A DNA stretch of 64,000 nt from Bostrychus sinensis (taxonomy: Eukaryota > Chordata > Actinopteri > Gobiiformes > Eleotridae). The notes below the pieces were generated by a model that was not told the origin of the DNA, searched no databases, and worked only from the letters and a program-made list of their open reading frames with translations. Shown one piece after another: positions 1 to 10,570 of this stretch. The DNA is taken from the NCBI GenBank assembly GCA_020698575.1, contig CM036245.1, positions 35,021,148-35,085,147 on the forward strand. The letters run 5' to 3'. The first letter of the stretch is position 1. Every line of letters begins with the position of its first letter. The position numbers and the translations under genes are program-made.

Positions 1-204
1 CGGACAACCACAGAAACTTCAAGCCTCTATAGTACACAAAGAAAGAAACTGAAATATGTGCGGACCCAGTGATAGGTAAGTTTATTTGGGACACTGCTTT
101 GAATATTTATTCATCTTCACTTATCCTGCTAGAGGTTGGAGCCAACATTTAAGGATCAGTACAGTACACTGTACTGATAACTGCACTCTTTAGAATTATT
201 AGTT

Positions 205-335
205 GAGCATCCATGTCTTTGGTCAGTGGGCAGAAGCCAGAGAGAGCTCTCAATAACACAAGGTGGACAAGCAAATTCTGCAAATCTTATGTTGGCTGTA
301 CCAGGGCTTGAACCCATGATCACCTTGTGAGGAAG
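205..335. repeat. Degenerate L2-type repeat fragment
   Basis: CATGTCTTTGGTCAGTGGGC AGAAGCCAGAG, later GCAAATTCTGCA and CAGGGCTTGAACCC, resembles the L2-derived block seen elsewhere in the window. Confidence 0.4.
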
Positions 336-1235
336 GACATAATTATGACATAAATAGTAACACTTTATTGGGAACATTTGTACCACTTTGAATAAGGCAT
401 GTTTTAAGTGAAATGGTAGCCTATCTATTCTCTTAAGCTAGTGACTAACTCAACATCCTGTATATAAATGTTAGGTAGGTGTTTTTGCCTTTACCTTAGC
501 TGAATATTGCAGTGTTTGTCCAGCTCCTTCAGTTCCACCTTGGTAAGTGAATAATTGAAATGGTATGTTGTGACTTACCACTGGAAGCTAGTGACTGACT
601 CAACATCCTCTAGCTCCGGTACCTCTGACCTCCACATTATCCATGGCCCACAAATAGCCTGCTGTTTCTCCAGCTTCAAGGGTTATTTTGCATTTTGCAG
701 TGGACCAAGTACAGTGGATCACGGAGAGCAGTTATACTTTCCACATTTTTCACTCTACTACAAGCTGCAGATGGCTATTTAATTCTTATTAAATGAGAAT
801 TTTCCGTTCAGAGTTGTCATGTTTAATGATACCCGCGGTTACAGCCTGCAGCTGCCCACACTCTACTGTTGTGTGGAGTTTGTGTTGGAGTTAGTCTAAT
901 AAGTCTTTCCTTATAAGCCAAGCTCTGGCTGAATATTCTTTTCTGATTGACACTCCATTTGATAGTAGTCCACCAACGTGTATTCATGGTAACTCTAAAT
1001 TATGTTTGCTTGAGACTTTAAACTGTTGCAGTGCTAACTAAAATTACTTACATTACTGTCTTTGTTGGGTAGTCACAAGGTCAAAGGAGTACAATGGAGA
1101 TGAGGCTGAGAGATTAGCTATGTATTCTCAGATTGTGTGTAAAACAGATATTTTTGCTTATTTATCAAGCTGAACATAATCCCAAAATGCATGTCAATTT
1201 GGATAGATGTATGTATGCACAAGTGGCAGACTTGC

Positions 1236-1269
<34 letters not shown>

Positions 1270-1951
1270 CTGGGATTTACGGAAAATTCTTAAACCATCT
1301 ATGTATTTTAGCCCTGGATGTGTCTTGTTACATAGAGCACCAGCGCTAAAAAGAAAAAATATGTATAGGAAAAAGGGAAAGCAAGGCAAAACGGTAACTG
1401 ATTGCATCAGTCTAAGCTAGGTGCTAGAAGTATAGGGTAAGCTTCTAACTTGAATTAGATGTCATATGTTAGTGTTTTATGCTGGCAAATTGGTCCAGTT
1501 TTAGATTTTTGTGTTGAAACAAAAGCAATAAGTGTAGCTTAGCTGTGCTTGTGGCTGTTGGGAATGCTAGGTCACATATTCTAGTATTTTTCCAACTTTT
1601 CTTGAGACAATTCAAACTTCACAGAGATCTCTTGATAAACTTGTACTGCTAAGGGCACGGTGACTTATTGCTGCCCTGTGTGTTATTAGAGCTGTTCTAC
1701 AGAAGACGGGAACTCTCCAGTGAACAGTGAAGACAGCTCATACTTTCTCACCTGAACAACATAGAGCCCAATCTTCTCCACAAATAGGCATGTGATGTCC
1801 AGAAAGAACATGCACTTCCTAATCCTGCCTGTTGACTACCCTTCACTCAGCCAGCCTGAAGGTTATAAAGTCACAAACAGCCTCAAAAGCAGCCTTTTCT
1901 TTTAAATCATACCTTTTGACGACAATTGTCTACTACAGTATATACAGAATA
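336..1951. other. No gene seen; poly-T
   Basis: AT-rich non-coding sequence. A 31-base T run lies at 1239-1269. The segment CTAGTGACTAACTCAACATC recurs with one change about 150 bases on (440 and 588). Confidence 0.6.
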
Positions 1952-2597
1952 TGTACTCTCAGGGTTTGTAGAGTCATGGAAAACCTGGATAAGTCATGGA
2001 ATTTTAAATTGCAATTTCCAGGCTCTGGAAAAGTTTTGGAAATGTATATTTTGGGGTAAAGTTTTGGAAAGGTTTTTGAAATTTAAACAGTCTGAGTAAC
2101 ATAACTACTAGTTAAACCTGTGCCAGCTAGAATATAGTTAATACAAGTGGTCAGTAGAAGCACTGTCTTCTTTCTTCTTGGCCTCTTCTTGTTCTCACTG
2201 CAGGAAAAGGTGACCTATATCTATTCTATCTATTCTGCAGGAGGGGGCCCGATGGTATATCCCAAAACAGGGGTTAAAAATGTGTATATACTGTTCAAAC
2301 TGATAACATTTGTTGTCCAGTATACACAAAAACAAAATATTGCCATTAACTACCTGAATTGCTCAACGCACAAGGGTGAAGTGGAGGAAAAATGGCCAGA
2401 GAGATTTATTGTGAATTGGGTATTATGATGATGATGATGTTGATGGAAATTATGGTCACCTTCTAGCAGTGCTGTCAAAGGAAGGGTGAATAATCTTTCC
2501 CCTCATTGAGACCTGGGTGTTTCATAGCATTCAAGGTGTGTATCCAGAATGTTTCTCTTTGGAGAAGCTTTTTTAATCTGTCCCCACCCCTAAGGTC

Positions 2598-2960
2598 TCA
2601 TGAGATGACCTCAATAGCCATTGCTTTAAGTGAATTGGGGCTGCTATGGCCTGCTAGTTTGAAATGTTTTGCCATAGGATAAAGTATGTTTTGGGTCCTT
2701 ATTGTGTATTTATGTTCAGCCAATCTTTCTTTGAATTTTTGTTTGGTGTGTCCTATGTAAAAATAACCACATTCACACTCAAGTCGGTAAATTGCGTAGG
2801 TGGTATTGCAGTTGGCAAACTCTTTACACATGTAGATTTTTTGGTGGAAAATATCATTAAACGAGTTTGTTCTCAAAATATTGTTACAATGAGTGCAGTT
2901 TCCACATTTGTAGATACCACTTTTTTGAGGCAGCCCTTGTTAGACACTGGAGTATGGGAT
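2598..2960 (-). pseudogene. PLE GIY-YIG endonuclease, minus-strand copy
   Basis: The domain nicks target DNA to prime reverse transcription. The frame gives AIYRLECECGYFYIGHTKQK then FKERLAEHKYTIRTQNILYP. AIY and YIG correspond to the two motifs naming the family; the arginine in KERLAEH fits the catalytic one. Upstream on the same strand a C-x2-C-x2-C pattern (CGNCTHC in the paired copy) suggests the PLE-specific zinc-binding insert. It runs to a stop after AMAIEVIS. The inverted partner at 6634-6975 is very similar but has an extra A in an A run. Confidence 0.85.
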
Positions 2961-4012
2961 CGCTCAGAAAAAAATCAAAAAAATTGTGAGATTTTATTGA
3001 CTTCATAGGCCAAGTCCCCAAATTGAGTTGAAAAGACCATGGAAGATTTCCTGTTATGTTGTCTTTGTCCTTTTTTCAAGAGGTATTTTCTGTTGATGGT
3101 TTTAACTTTTGTGAGGGCTCAGTCAAGGTTTGTCTTACTATATCCCCTAATTAGAAACCGACGATATATATTGGTAGCTTGTATCAAAATCCCTGGGGCT
3201 GTCACATATCCTTTTCAGACTTTGGAATTGGCCATATGGGATGTTCGAATTGAGTGGCTTAGAGTGGAAACTGTCTGCCCTCAAGATAGTATTCCTGTTG
3301 CTAGTTTTGCAAAATAAGGAAGTATGTATTTACCCCTCCAAATCAATAGATTTTGAGATCAAGGAAACTGATGGTTGCTCTACTGTAGTCCTGGCTCAGT
3401 TTGATGTTTTGGTTGGTTTTATTAAGATACGCATCGAAATCTTTAAGTTGTTTTTCAGTACCATTAAAAATAAAGAATAAGTCATCTATATAATGGCCAT
3501 ACCATTAAATACATAGTGAAAAGGGATTGTTACTGTGGAACACATCGTTCTTCCCATAGGCCCATGTAGAGTCCTGCATAGTTTGGGGCATATGCAGCTC
3601 CCATTGCTGTTCCTCTGATTTGGCGTTAGCATTGGTCCAGAAATGTAAAGAAATTATTTTAAAGGGTCCAACTTGTAAGTGATGCAACAAAGTCACTTTT
3701 GGGAGAAGTAGAATCGGGTCTTAAATTCAGATAGTGTTTGAGAGCTTCAAGGCCATCATTATGGTCAATATTTGTATATAAAGATTCAACATCCATGGTG
3801 ACTAAAAAACATGAGTTTGGTACAGAAGAGAGAAAGTTCTAATTTGTTTAGCACATCTGTTGAATCTTGTAAGTATGACTGTATTGACAAAGTTAATGGT
3901 TTAATGATGAAATTAATGTATTGGGATGCAGGCTCTGTAATGGTGTCAATGCCACTATGATTGGACGTCCTGGAGGGGAGGTCAAGTTTTTATGAATCTT
4001 TGGTAATAAATA
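2960..4012 (-). pseudogene. PLE reverse transcriptase core (broken)
   Basis: It copies RNA into DNA at the target site. Motifs in order on the minus strand: LPKIHK..PPGRPII, VTMDVESLYTNI, GTAMGAAYAPNYAGLYMGLW and WYGHYIDDLFFIFNG, then FLDLKIY followed by a stop. The aspartates of MDVE and YIDD are intact, but the motifs fall in different frames with stop codons between them. The upstream half is separated by the inserted repeat at about 4013-5190. This is the C-terminal RT part; the nuclease follows at 2598-2960. Confidence 0.85.
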
Positions 4013-5190
4013 ATTCAATTCAGATTTATTTGTATAGCCCAATATCACAACAAAAGTCGCCTCAAAGGGCTTCACAAACAGTTGATCAAACATAAACACA
4101 CAATCAGACTTAACACACAATCAGCACAAACAATAACTACACTAAACTAAACAGACCCAGGACACTCCTGTCCTTAGACCCTCCTTCTCGGTAAGGAAAA
4201 ACTCCTAAAAAACCCAGCTACGGGAAAAAAGAAGAAACCTTATGGAGCCCATATTGAAGGAGAGATCCTCTCCCAGGACGGACAGGCAATGCATCTAGGA
4301 CTGCTAGTCCCTTAGTTCATCTATAGGATCATAGATCAGCTCTGTAAGGATTCATCCAGGCGAGAGTGGGTGAGATAGGTTGAGGAAGTCCATAGGATGC
4401 AGCAGGTGGCCTCATCCAGACAGGTGAGTGGGCGAGATAGGTCCGGGAGATCCGGGCTGCAGCAGGGACCTCATCCAGACTGGTGAGTGGAGCGAGATAG
4501 GTCCGGGAGATCCGGGCTGCAGCAGGGACCTCATCCAGACTGGTGAGTGGAGCGAGATAGGTCCGGGAGATCCGGGCTGCAGCAGGGACCTCATCCAGAC
4601 TGGTGAGTGGAGCGAGATAGGTCCGGGAGATCCGGGCTGCAGCAGGGACCTCATCCAGACTGGTGAGTGGAGCGAGATAGGTCCGGGAGATCCGGGATGC
4701 AGCAGGTGGGCCTAATCCAGACAGGTGAGTGGGTTGAGGTAGATCCGGGAAATCCTTAGAGGTGAGGTTGAGGGCACACAGGTCGGGACAGGAGCACAGA
4801 TGGGGTCAGCTATCCAATCATCACTGGGACATCTGCCAGCAGCCAGGCGTCTGAAACAGTCCCCACTCCCCAGAGGGGAGCGGGAGAGAGGGACAACTTG
4901 TGAATAGCAATGAACTGATTGGAGATATAGAGTATTTCATTATATTAATCACAGTGATAGAAGAGGAGCAGCAGATGAAACCAGAGGACAGCGGCTCAAT
5001 GCACCATACTTCCCCCAGCTTCTAGCTCCTGGAGCAGCCTAGCTTCAACTGTGGAATTAACCCTGTTCCTCGCTGGCCTGACCATAAGCTTTCTCAAAGA
5101 GGAACGTTTTAAGCCTAACCTTAAATGTAGAGAAAATAGAATGTAGCAGTTTTGGGATGCGGGGGAACCAGAAAGTTACGCTCATTCTGT
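4013..5190 (+). repeat. Fish interspersed repeat inserted in the PLE
   Basis: It starts TTCAATTCAGATTTATTTGT ATAGCCC, continues CAAAGGGCTTCACAAAC, the block ACAGACCCAGGACACTCCTG and AAAACTCCTAAAAAACCCAG, a 60-bp satellite, and ends near GGGGGAACCAGAAAG. It splits the RT of the minus-strand PLE. Related copies: 39420-40070 (reverse) and 56160-56420. The right border is only approximate. I know it as a very common fish repeat but do not assign a class. Confidence 0.65.
4335..4750. repeat. 60-bp tandem satellite
   Basis: Four consecutive identical 60-base units (4441-4680), each with GATCCGGGCTGCAGCAGGGA and CCAGACTGGTGAGTGGAGCG. Diverged units flank them (4335-4440, 4681-4750). As 60 is divisible by 3, frames stay open on both strands; these are not genes. 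Confidence 0.95.
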
Positions 5191-6390
5191 GATCCACTTA
5201 TTATCCAGAGCTACATTAGTCAGTTCTATGAGTTCTTGTTTAATGGCATCAATGGGGTTGAGAGTGAGAGGCGTGTAGTATTTTGTATTGTTCAACTGTC
5301 TGTATGCCTCTTCAATATGTTGGCTCTTACCCCAATCACAGTTGCTCCGCCTTTATCCGCCTGTTTGATAATGAAGTCCTTGCTGTTTTTTAGCCATTGT
5401 AATGCCTTTTGTTCTCCTGGACGCAAGTTGGGTCGAGTTCTCTTCCTGTGGGTGGCAAACAGTTTGTCCACGTCATGATCAGTTTTCTTGACAAATGCAT
5501 TCAAACAGGGGTTATTATTAGTCAGAAAAATTTTTTATTTAGCTTTGAATGGAGTGTAGGGTGTGTCCAAAGAAGACATTTTCAGAGTGTGTCTCTTGTT
5601 ATACCAGGCTCTCAGATGTAAGTTCCAGTAAAATTTAAATACGTCAACTTTAGTGTTGAAATGGTTGGATTTATATGTGGGTGCAAATGTTAGGCCTTTG
5701 GATAAAACCTTAGTTGCATCCACAGTGAGCAGAATACCTGAGATGTTGATCACGTTATCCTGGTTTGGGTCCAGTGTCTCTGACATGGACGTAGCTTGTA
5801 GTTTGGCAGTGGTCGCCCCCTTCTTTTTCTTCCTCTTGGTTGCCGTGTCCGATCTAAAAAAGGCTGTTCTGAGGCTGGGATATCATCCTCTTTGCTCACA
5901 GACATGCTGCTAGGCAGGCTGAAGGAAACGGCGTGGCCACGTCTCCTGAGGCCATCTTTAAACCGCCCCGTGTGCATAATCCTGTGTTAGTTGCCAGTGT
6001 TTTTCCAAATATATAATCTCTTCTTTTAACTTCTTTAAAGTCTCTTTGTATTCATCATTTTCCAAGATTGAGGCTGCAGTTTTCTTTTTGGCTTCTTGTA
6101 TATGGTGACATAGTTCCATTCTTTGGTTTTTGAACTCAACAAGTAAAAGCATTAAATTGAAGGAGCACTTATAAAGGACAGCTTCCCATTTGTGGCAAAA
6201 GCCTGAATTATCCTTACCCAAAAAGGGGAACTTGTTGATACACAGACCTCTCAGGATAATTTCTTCTCTCCAATAATCAGAGATTGTAATGGCAATGAAG
6301 CTCCAGTTGTTTGTCCTTCTCCAGTAGCTTCCGGTGCTCGTGGAAAGAAAACGGCGCCTCCTGTATGTCTGGCGAAGTATTAGCAAACAG
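5190..6390 (-). pseudogene. PLE N-terminal and RT-proximal region (broken)
   Basis: Frames at 5958-6386, 5535-5786 and 5292-5504 together match the PLE N-terminal order. They give a helical, charged segment ending TQDYAHGAV; then ISGILLTVDATKVLSKGLTF with a VDVFKFYWNLHLRA segment; then KALQWLKNSKDFIIKQADKG G. The last is the conserved start of the PLE RT ('IKPADKGG' in relatives). They lie in different frames, so at least two frameshifts have occurred. I do not know of a separate function for the N-terminal segment. Confidence 0.75.
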
Positions 6391-6639
6391 AGTCTTTAAA
6401 ATAAAAATTATGTTGTTACCTTGTTCATAGGTAAAGAATAATGTGTTGCCTGTGATTTGGGACATGGTTAGTAAAATAGTCCAGAAAAAGCAACTCCCAC
6501 CTGAAAACGTGCCCAGATACTGAAAAAGCAGATCAAATTGCTCAAATTGCGTGGCTTTTGACAACAAACATGCCAAAAAACAAACTAAAAAACACCTAGT
6601 CAAAAGTGCTGTGAGTGTACCTCAACAAAAAAACATGGC

Positions 6640-6975
6640 TGCCTCAAAAAAGTGGTACCTACAAATGTGGAAACTGCACTCATTGTAACAATATTTTGAG
6701 AACAAACTCGTTTAATGATATTTTCCACCAAAAAAACCTACATGTGTAAAGAGTTTGCCAACTGCAAAACCAGCTACGTGATTTACCGACTTGAGTGTGA
6801 ATGTGGTTGTTTTTTCATAGGACACACCAAATGGAAATTCAAAGAAAGATTGGCTGAACATAAATACACCATAAGGACCCAAAACATACTTTATCCTATG
6901 GCAAAACATTTCAAACTAGCAGGCCATAGCAGCCCCAATTCACTTAAAGCAATGGCTATTGAGGTCATCTCATGA
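6640..6975 (+). pseudogene. PLE GIY-YIG endonuclease, plus-strand copy
   Basis: YKCGNCTHCNN (about 6659-6691, zinc-binding cysteines) is followed by VIYRLECECGCFFIGHTKWK and FKERLAEHKYTIRTQNILYP, ending at the same IEVIS stop as the minus copy. The YIG motif reads FIG here. An A run at 6727-6733 carries one more A than the minus copy, shifting the frame between the zinc-binding part and the nuclease core. No reverse transcriptase is attached. Confidence 0.85.
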
Positions 6976-7661
6976 GACCTTAGGGGTGGGGACAGATTAA
7001 AAAAGCTTCTCCAAAGAGAAACATTCTGGATACACACCTTGAATGCTATGAAACACCCAGGTCTCAATGAGGGGAAAGATTATTCACCCTTCCTTTGACA
7101 GCACTGCTAGAAGGTTACCATAATTTCCATCACCCCTCCTTCTGCAACATCATCATCATCATAATACCCAATTCACAATACATCTCTCTGGCCATTTTTC
7201 CTCCACTTCACCCTTGTGCGTTGAGCAATTCAGGTAGTTAATGGCAATATTTTGTTTTTGTGTATACTGGACAGTTTTCCCCCCTAACAAATGTTATCAG
7301 TTTGAACAGTATATACACATGTTTTTAACCCCTGTTTTGGAATATACCATCAGGCCTCCTCCTGCCACTCTAGAATGTTATGTAGCTTAAAAATGTTGTC
7401 CAAGGTCTTGTCTGGTTTGACATACAGGTTGAATGATTGTATTATGATAATTATGTAGATTGTATTTAATAACGTTCCTTGTAGTACATGCAAACTGTTT
7501 GAATTATACTAATTTGCTTTTCAGCCTGACTTGTTTTTCAGTGTATGCCTCTCTTCATTATGAATACCTTTTTGTATGTTTGTCTGTATATATGACACAT
7601 GGTTACTATCACGTGACCACTCTACACTTTAAATTGTGCACACCTGTTGTTGTAACTAACC

Positions 7662-7700
7662 CTGATGAAGACTGATTAAGTCGAAACGCATTGGTTCGTC
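7662..7700 (+). ncRNA. Hammerhead-ribozyme-like core in PLE 3' end
   Basis: CTGATGA (7662-7668), a 4-bp stem II GACT/AGTC (7670-7673 with 7679-7682), GAAA (7683-7686), a short stem III ACG/CGT (7686-7688 with 7697-7699), then C at the expected cleavage position (7700). PLEs are known to carry hammerhead motifs with short stem III in their flanks. Stem I is poorly paired (AACC against ACAA), so activity is doubtful. Confidence 0.5.
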
Positions 7701-8084
7701 ACAATTAAAGATCCACAGCAATACTTCAGAATCCCTCAGTTTCCTTTTTCATTATTTATAGGTATGTGCCTGACCATCCTGAAGAGCACCAGTTTTTTTT
7801 TTGCTTTTTTGCCATGTTTGACGTCAAGAGCCACACCATTTGAGCCGGCGCAGCACTCTCCCTCAATCTGCTTTTTCATAAATAATTTTTTTGCTGGTCT
7901 CTGGCTGTTTTGGTAATGGTTTAAAACAGCATAGATGATTAGTTTATATCTAATATAGCATAATTATCTTTTAATCACAAGTGTATAGGCTATAAGTAAT
8001 TTTTCAGATCTTAGAAATTTTGTCAAATGTTTTGGAAAAGTCATGGAAATTTCTGGTAAAAAAAGTGTATGAACCCTGTACTCT

Positions 8085-8629
8085 GTATAATGCACATCAT
8101 ATGGATGGACTATTTGCCATTATAAAAAAAAAAATACAACAACTTAGTTGCAGGTCAGTCTACACTTCACTTGTCCCTTATCTATTTTTACTTTCAATAC
8201 CATATTAAACACACATTCATAAATCCATTTACAAATATTGCCAATAAGCTGCACCTACATATCCCGGGTTTTGTTTGTGTTTGTCTTATTAGTTTACATT
8301 TCTTCATTTTCCATATACATATATTCAGTTACAAATCACACAAGCACACATCTAGTTTTATTGTTTTGGCTCATTGGTTAAAAGCCTCATTGTATTTGTT
8401 GTTTTTTGGTACTTACCTTGTTCTTTAAGTTACTTACCTGGAAATGTTTGGGGAGGCGCCGCCCAACAACTTCCTGCTTTTATACTTGTCATCACTGACA
8501 TCATCAGCATCTACCATTTGGAAGTTTTCTTTTTAGCTTTATTATTGGTGTTTGGTTATGTTTTCTTTTTGTAGGGGCATAGATAATCAGCTGGGACAAT
8601 GTGGGTGCAGTCCTAGTGCACAGTGATGG
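8085..8629. other. No gene seen
   Basis: AT-rich non-coding sequence to the right of the transposon composite. Confidence 0.55.
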
Positions 8630-8860
8630 AAATGTGTGTTTTAAACTGTTTCTTTGTATTGGTCCAGTAAAGTGGACCAGGCCAATTGATTGGCCTCTGG
8701 ATAAAAGGCAGGTGTGTGCTGTTTCAGGGAGACATGTTTGTGCCATGCTGTGCTGAGTGGAAAAATGTAAATATTTGGTGGCCCTGTAAATAAATTTCAA
8801 CTTAGACATGACTTATTGCCTGGGAGCCATGTTTTCTGCTGCTACTTATGCCACTCAGAG
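8630..8860 (+). mobile_element. Solo-LTR-like promoter/poly(A) cassette
   Basis: CCAAT-containing GGCCAATTGATTGGCC, then ATAAAAGG (about 8700-8707) and AATAAA at 8789-8794, about 85 bases later. This spacing suits the U3-R-U5 layout of an LTR. No coding or paired LTR is seen, and the edges are unclear. Confidence 0.3.
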
Positions 8861-9559
8861 CTATACTACCTCAGTCGTTTTTATCCCATGCGATCTTGAA
8901 TCTCACAAGGAAAAAGAGGTGGAACATATGGTATAACATCCAATCAGATGAGACACAGGCTGTGAACGAGGCAATCAAATCTGTGGATTAATTAAAAGTT
9001 TACGCGGGAAAGAGAATGTTCCGTCCTGCACAAAACCTGTCGCTTCTGCATTGGGTTGATACGAGGCTGTTCTCTGCTCTGTGTGAGAGAGGAAGCTCCA
9101 ATTGAGCAGCAGTGGGGCGCGTATCCAGCTCCTCTCTCACTCGAGAGATGTGCCGGAAAACTCCTCTCCCTCCACACACAGTCCGGGGCTATCGTTCTTT
9201 CATTTTGTCAAATATTAACAGACATCACGCCCTTTTAAGACTGGACATTGTTTATGTGTTAAGTGGCGAAATATGCTGCTTAACACTGTCTGTGTGTTCG
9301 ACTGAAGACAGTAGGGTGGGCTGCTCTGTATTCTTCACATCTTCGTCACGATAAAGTTTTAGGAGACCTATAATATTTGATGTGAAAGGCTAGTAGTCCT
9401 CTTCCCTTCTCCTAGAACTGCAACAGAACATGCCGATACTTTCTTTCTCTAACACTGTACAGAAAGTCTGCTCTAGGGGACAGCAGTCTGCAGGCTGAAG
9501 GACACTCACAGACTGAGACCTGTCAGTGAGAAAACCACAGGGCAAAGACGGCAAAATCA
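8861..9559. other. No gene recognised
   Basis: 9050-9350 is GC-richer with open frames on both strands but no recognisable domain; the remainder is anonymous. Confidence 0.45.
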
Positions 9560-10570
9560 AAGCAGTTTGGGCTTATTATTGGGCTTATTATCAGTGGAAT
9601 TTTTAATTATCAGAATTAGCTGTATGGTGTCATAATTGACAATTATTGGCCTGATAATTATCAGGTCCGATATTATCGTGCACCCCTAATCGAGACCAAG
9701 ACCAGTCCTAGTCCACAGTGAACCGAGACCAAGACAAGGCCGAGACTTTCAAGGTTTGAGACAGAGTCGAGACCAAAACCTTTAAGGACCAAGACCAAGG
9801 CAAATCAAGACAAGGTCGAGACGACCAAACCATGTGAACTAACACTAAAGAAAGAGGAAAAGTAAAAAAAAAAAAAGAAAGTAGTTCAAATACAAAAATT
9901 ATTATTTGAATGATGCCACAGTAATAATTACTGTGATAATGCTACAGACGCAACAAACAAACAGAGACAGATGGATCATGTCTTTCGTTTTTCTGATGCA
10001 GAAAACAAATTACACCAAAATTGTTCTCTAGAGCAGCCTCAAGTGGAGGCTGCAAGGTGCCTTTTAGCAAAACCTCTTGCCTGAACTGCATTCTCTGTGA
10101 GAGGTGTGGACTTTTTAAGTCTGTGACCAGATTTAGCATTTTTAAAGAACAAACTAAATAGTGGATGTGCCAGCAGCAGCACTGTACTCAGATTTAATGT
10201 GTTCAGTTGTCATGTGTCTTTGTCCCTCTGTTGTTCTGATTTAGTGTCTGTGTGTGTCTTGGTCATCATTGTTATCTTTTAACATCACTCTGTTCACTTT
10301 TTCTCTGTGTTTTAATCTTGATTGTGCAGAAAAGCCTATCTAGGGACAAATGCTGCAAATTAGCTATTGCTAAAAGCATTATGATACATTCATGAGACTG
10401 CTGTTTTACAGTTTGTCTGTGTTTTTTGTATCGGTCCCTATCAAATAAACCTAAATAAATTATGAAGTATATCATTTTCATATTATATTTAGTAAATAAA
10501 ATCTCTGAGACCACTACATCTGAGACTGAGACAAGACCAAGACCGAGTAAAACTGCACCTGCTACAACAC
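9560..10570. repeat. Low-complexity 'GAGACCAAGACC' repeat flanking a TE remnant
   Basis: 9570-9690 resembles one end of a hAT-like fish element (…CGATATTATCGTGCACCCCTAA). 9690-9830 and 10500-10570 are runs of GAGACCAAGACC-like units. The sequence between them (9840-10500) is anonymous and may be an insertion in the repeat. Confidence 0.45.

Larger units (their letters stand above)
2236..6480 (-). mobile_element. Penelope-like retroelement (Neptune-type), degraded, minus strand
   Basis: Reading leftward: an N-terminal region with DNSGFCHKWE and LMLLLVEFKNQ (6390-5960), then VINISGILLTVDATKVLSKG LTFAPT (about 5700), FIIKQADKGGATVI (about 5340-5385), an interruption at about 4013-5190, LPKIHKNLTSPPGRPII (about 3957-4010), MDVESLYTNI (about 3767-3796), RGTAMGAAYAPNYAGLYMGL (about 3560-3620), YIDDLFFIFNG with the catalytic YIDD codons at 3481-3492, then a GIY-YIG nuclease (2598-2960). 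The order is that of PLEs, which carry a telomerase-related reverse transcriptase and a C-terminal nuclease. Several stops and frame changes make it inactive. The 3' part up to about 2236 is shared with the inverted fragment at 6634-7365. Confidence 0.85.
6634..7740 (+). mobile_element. Penelope-like 3' fragment, plus strand (inverted relative to main copy)
   Basis: From GGCTGCCTCAAAAAAGTGG onward it mirrors 2236-2960, including CATCATCATCATAATACCC and ATTCAGGTAGTTAATGGC. Beyond 7365 it keeps a 3' end not present in the left copy, with the hammerhead-like core at 7662-7700. So it is a 5'-truncated insertion or the inverted flank typical of PLE composites. The nuclease is at 6715-6975. Confidence 0.8.
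1960..8078. mobile_element. hAT-like inverted-repeat element interrupted by Penelope-like DNA
   Basis: The left end CAGGGTTTGTAGAGTCATGG and the right end, read inward as CAGGGTTCATACACTTTT, look like matching termini, and both sides share further text (AAGTCATGGAA, TTTTGGAAA). TACTCT directly abuts both ends (1954-1959, 8079-8084); the longer string TGTACTCT also occurs at 1952-1959 and 8077-8084. The original short element is now split by the ~5.5-kb Penelope composite. Confidence 0.55.

Noticed and set aside
2664..3008. 114-codon plus-strand frame
   Set aside because: Antisense shadow of the minus-strand PLE nuclease.
4412..4715. Repetitive proteins on both strands with 20-residue periodicity
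   Set aside because: The 60-bp satellite unit is divisible by three and stop-free; no gene signals.
4335..4750. CRISPR-like regular repeats
   Set aside because: Units are directly abutting without unique spacers, in a fish genome; ordinary satellite.
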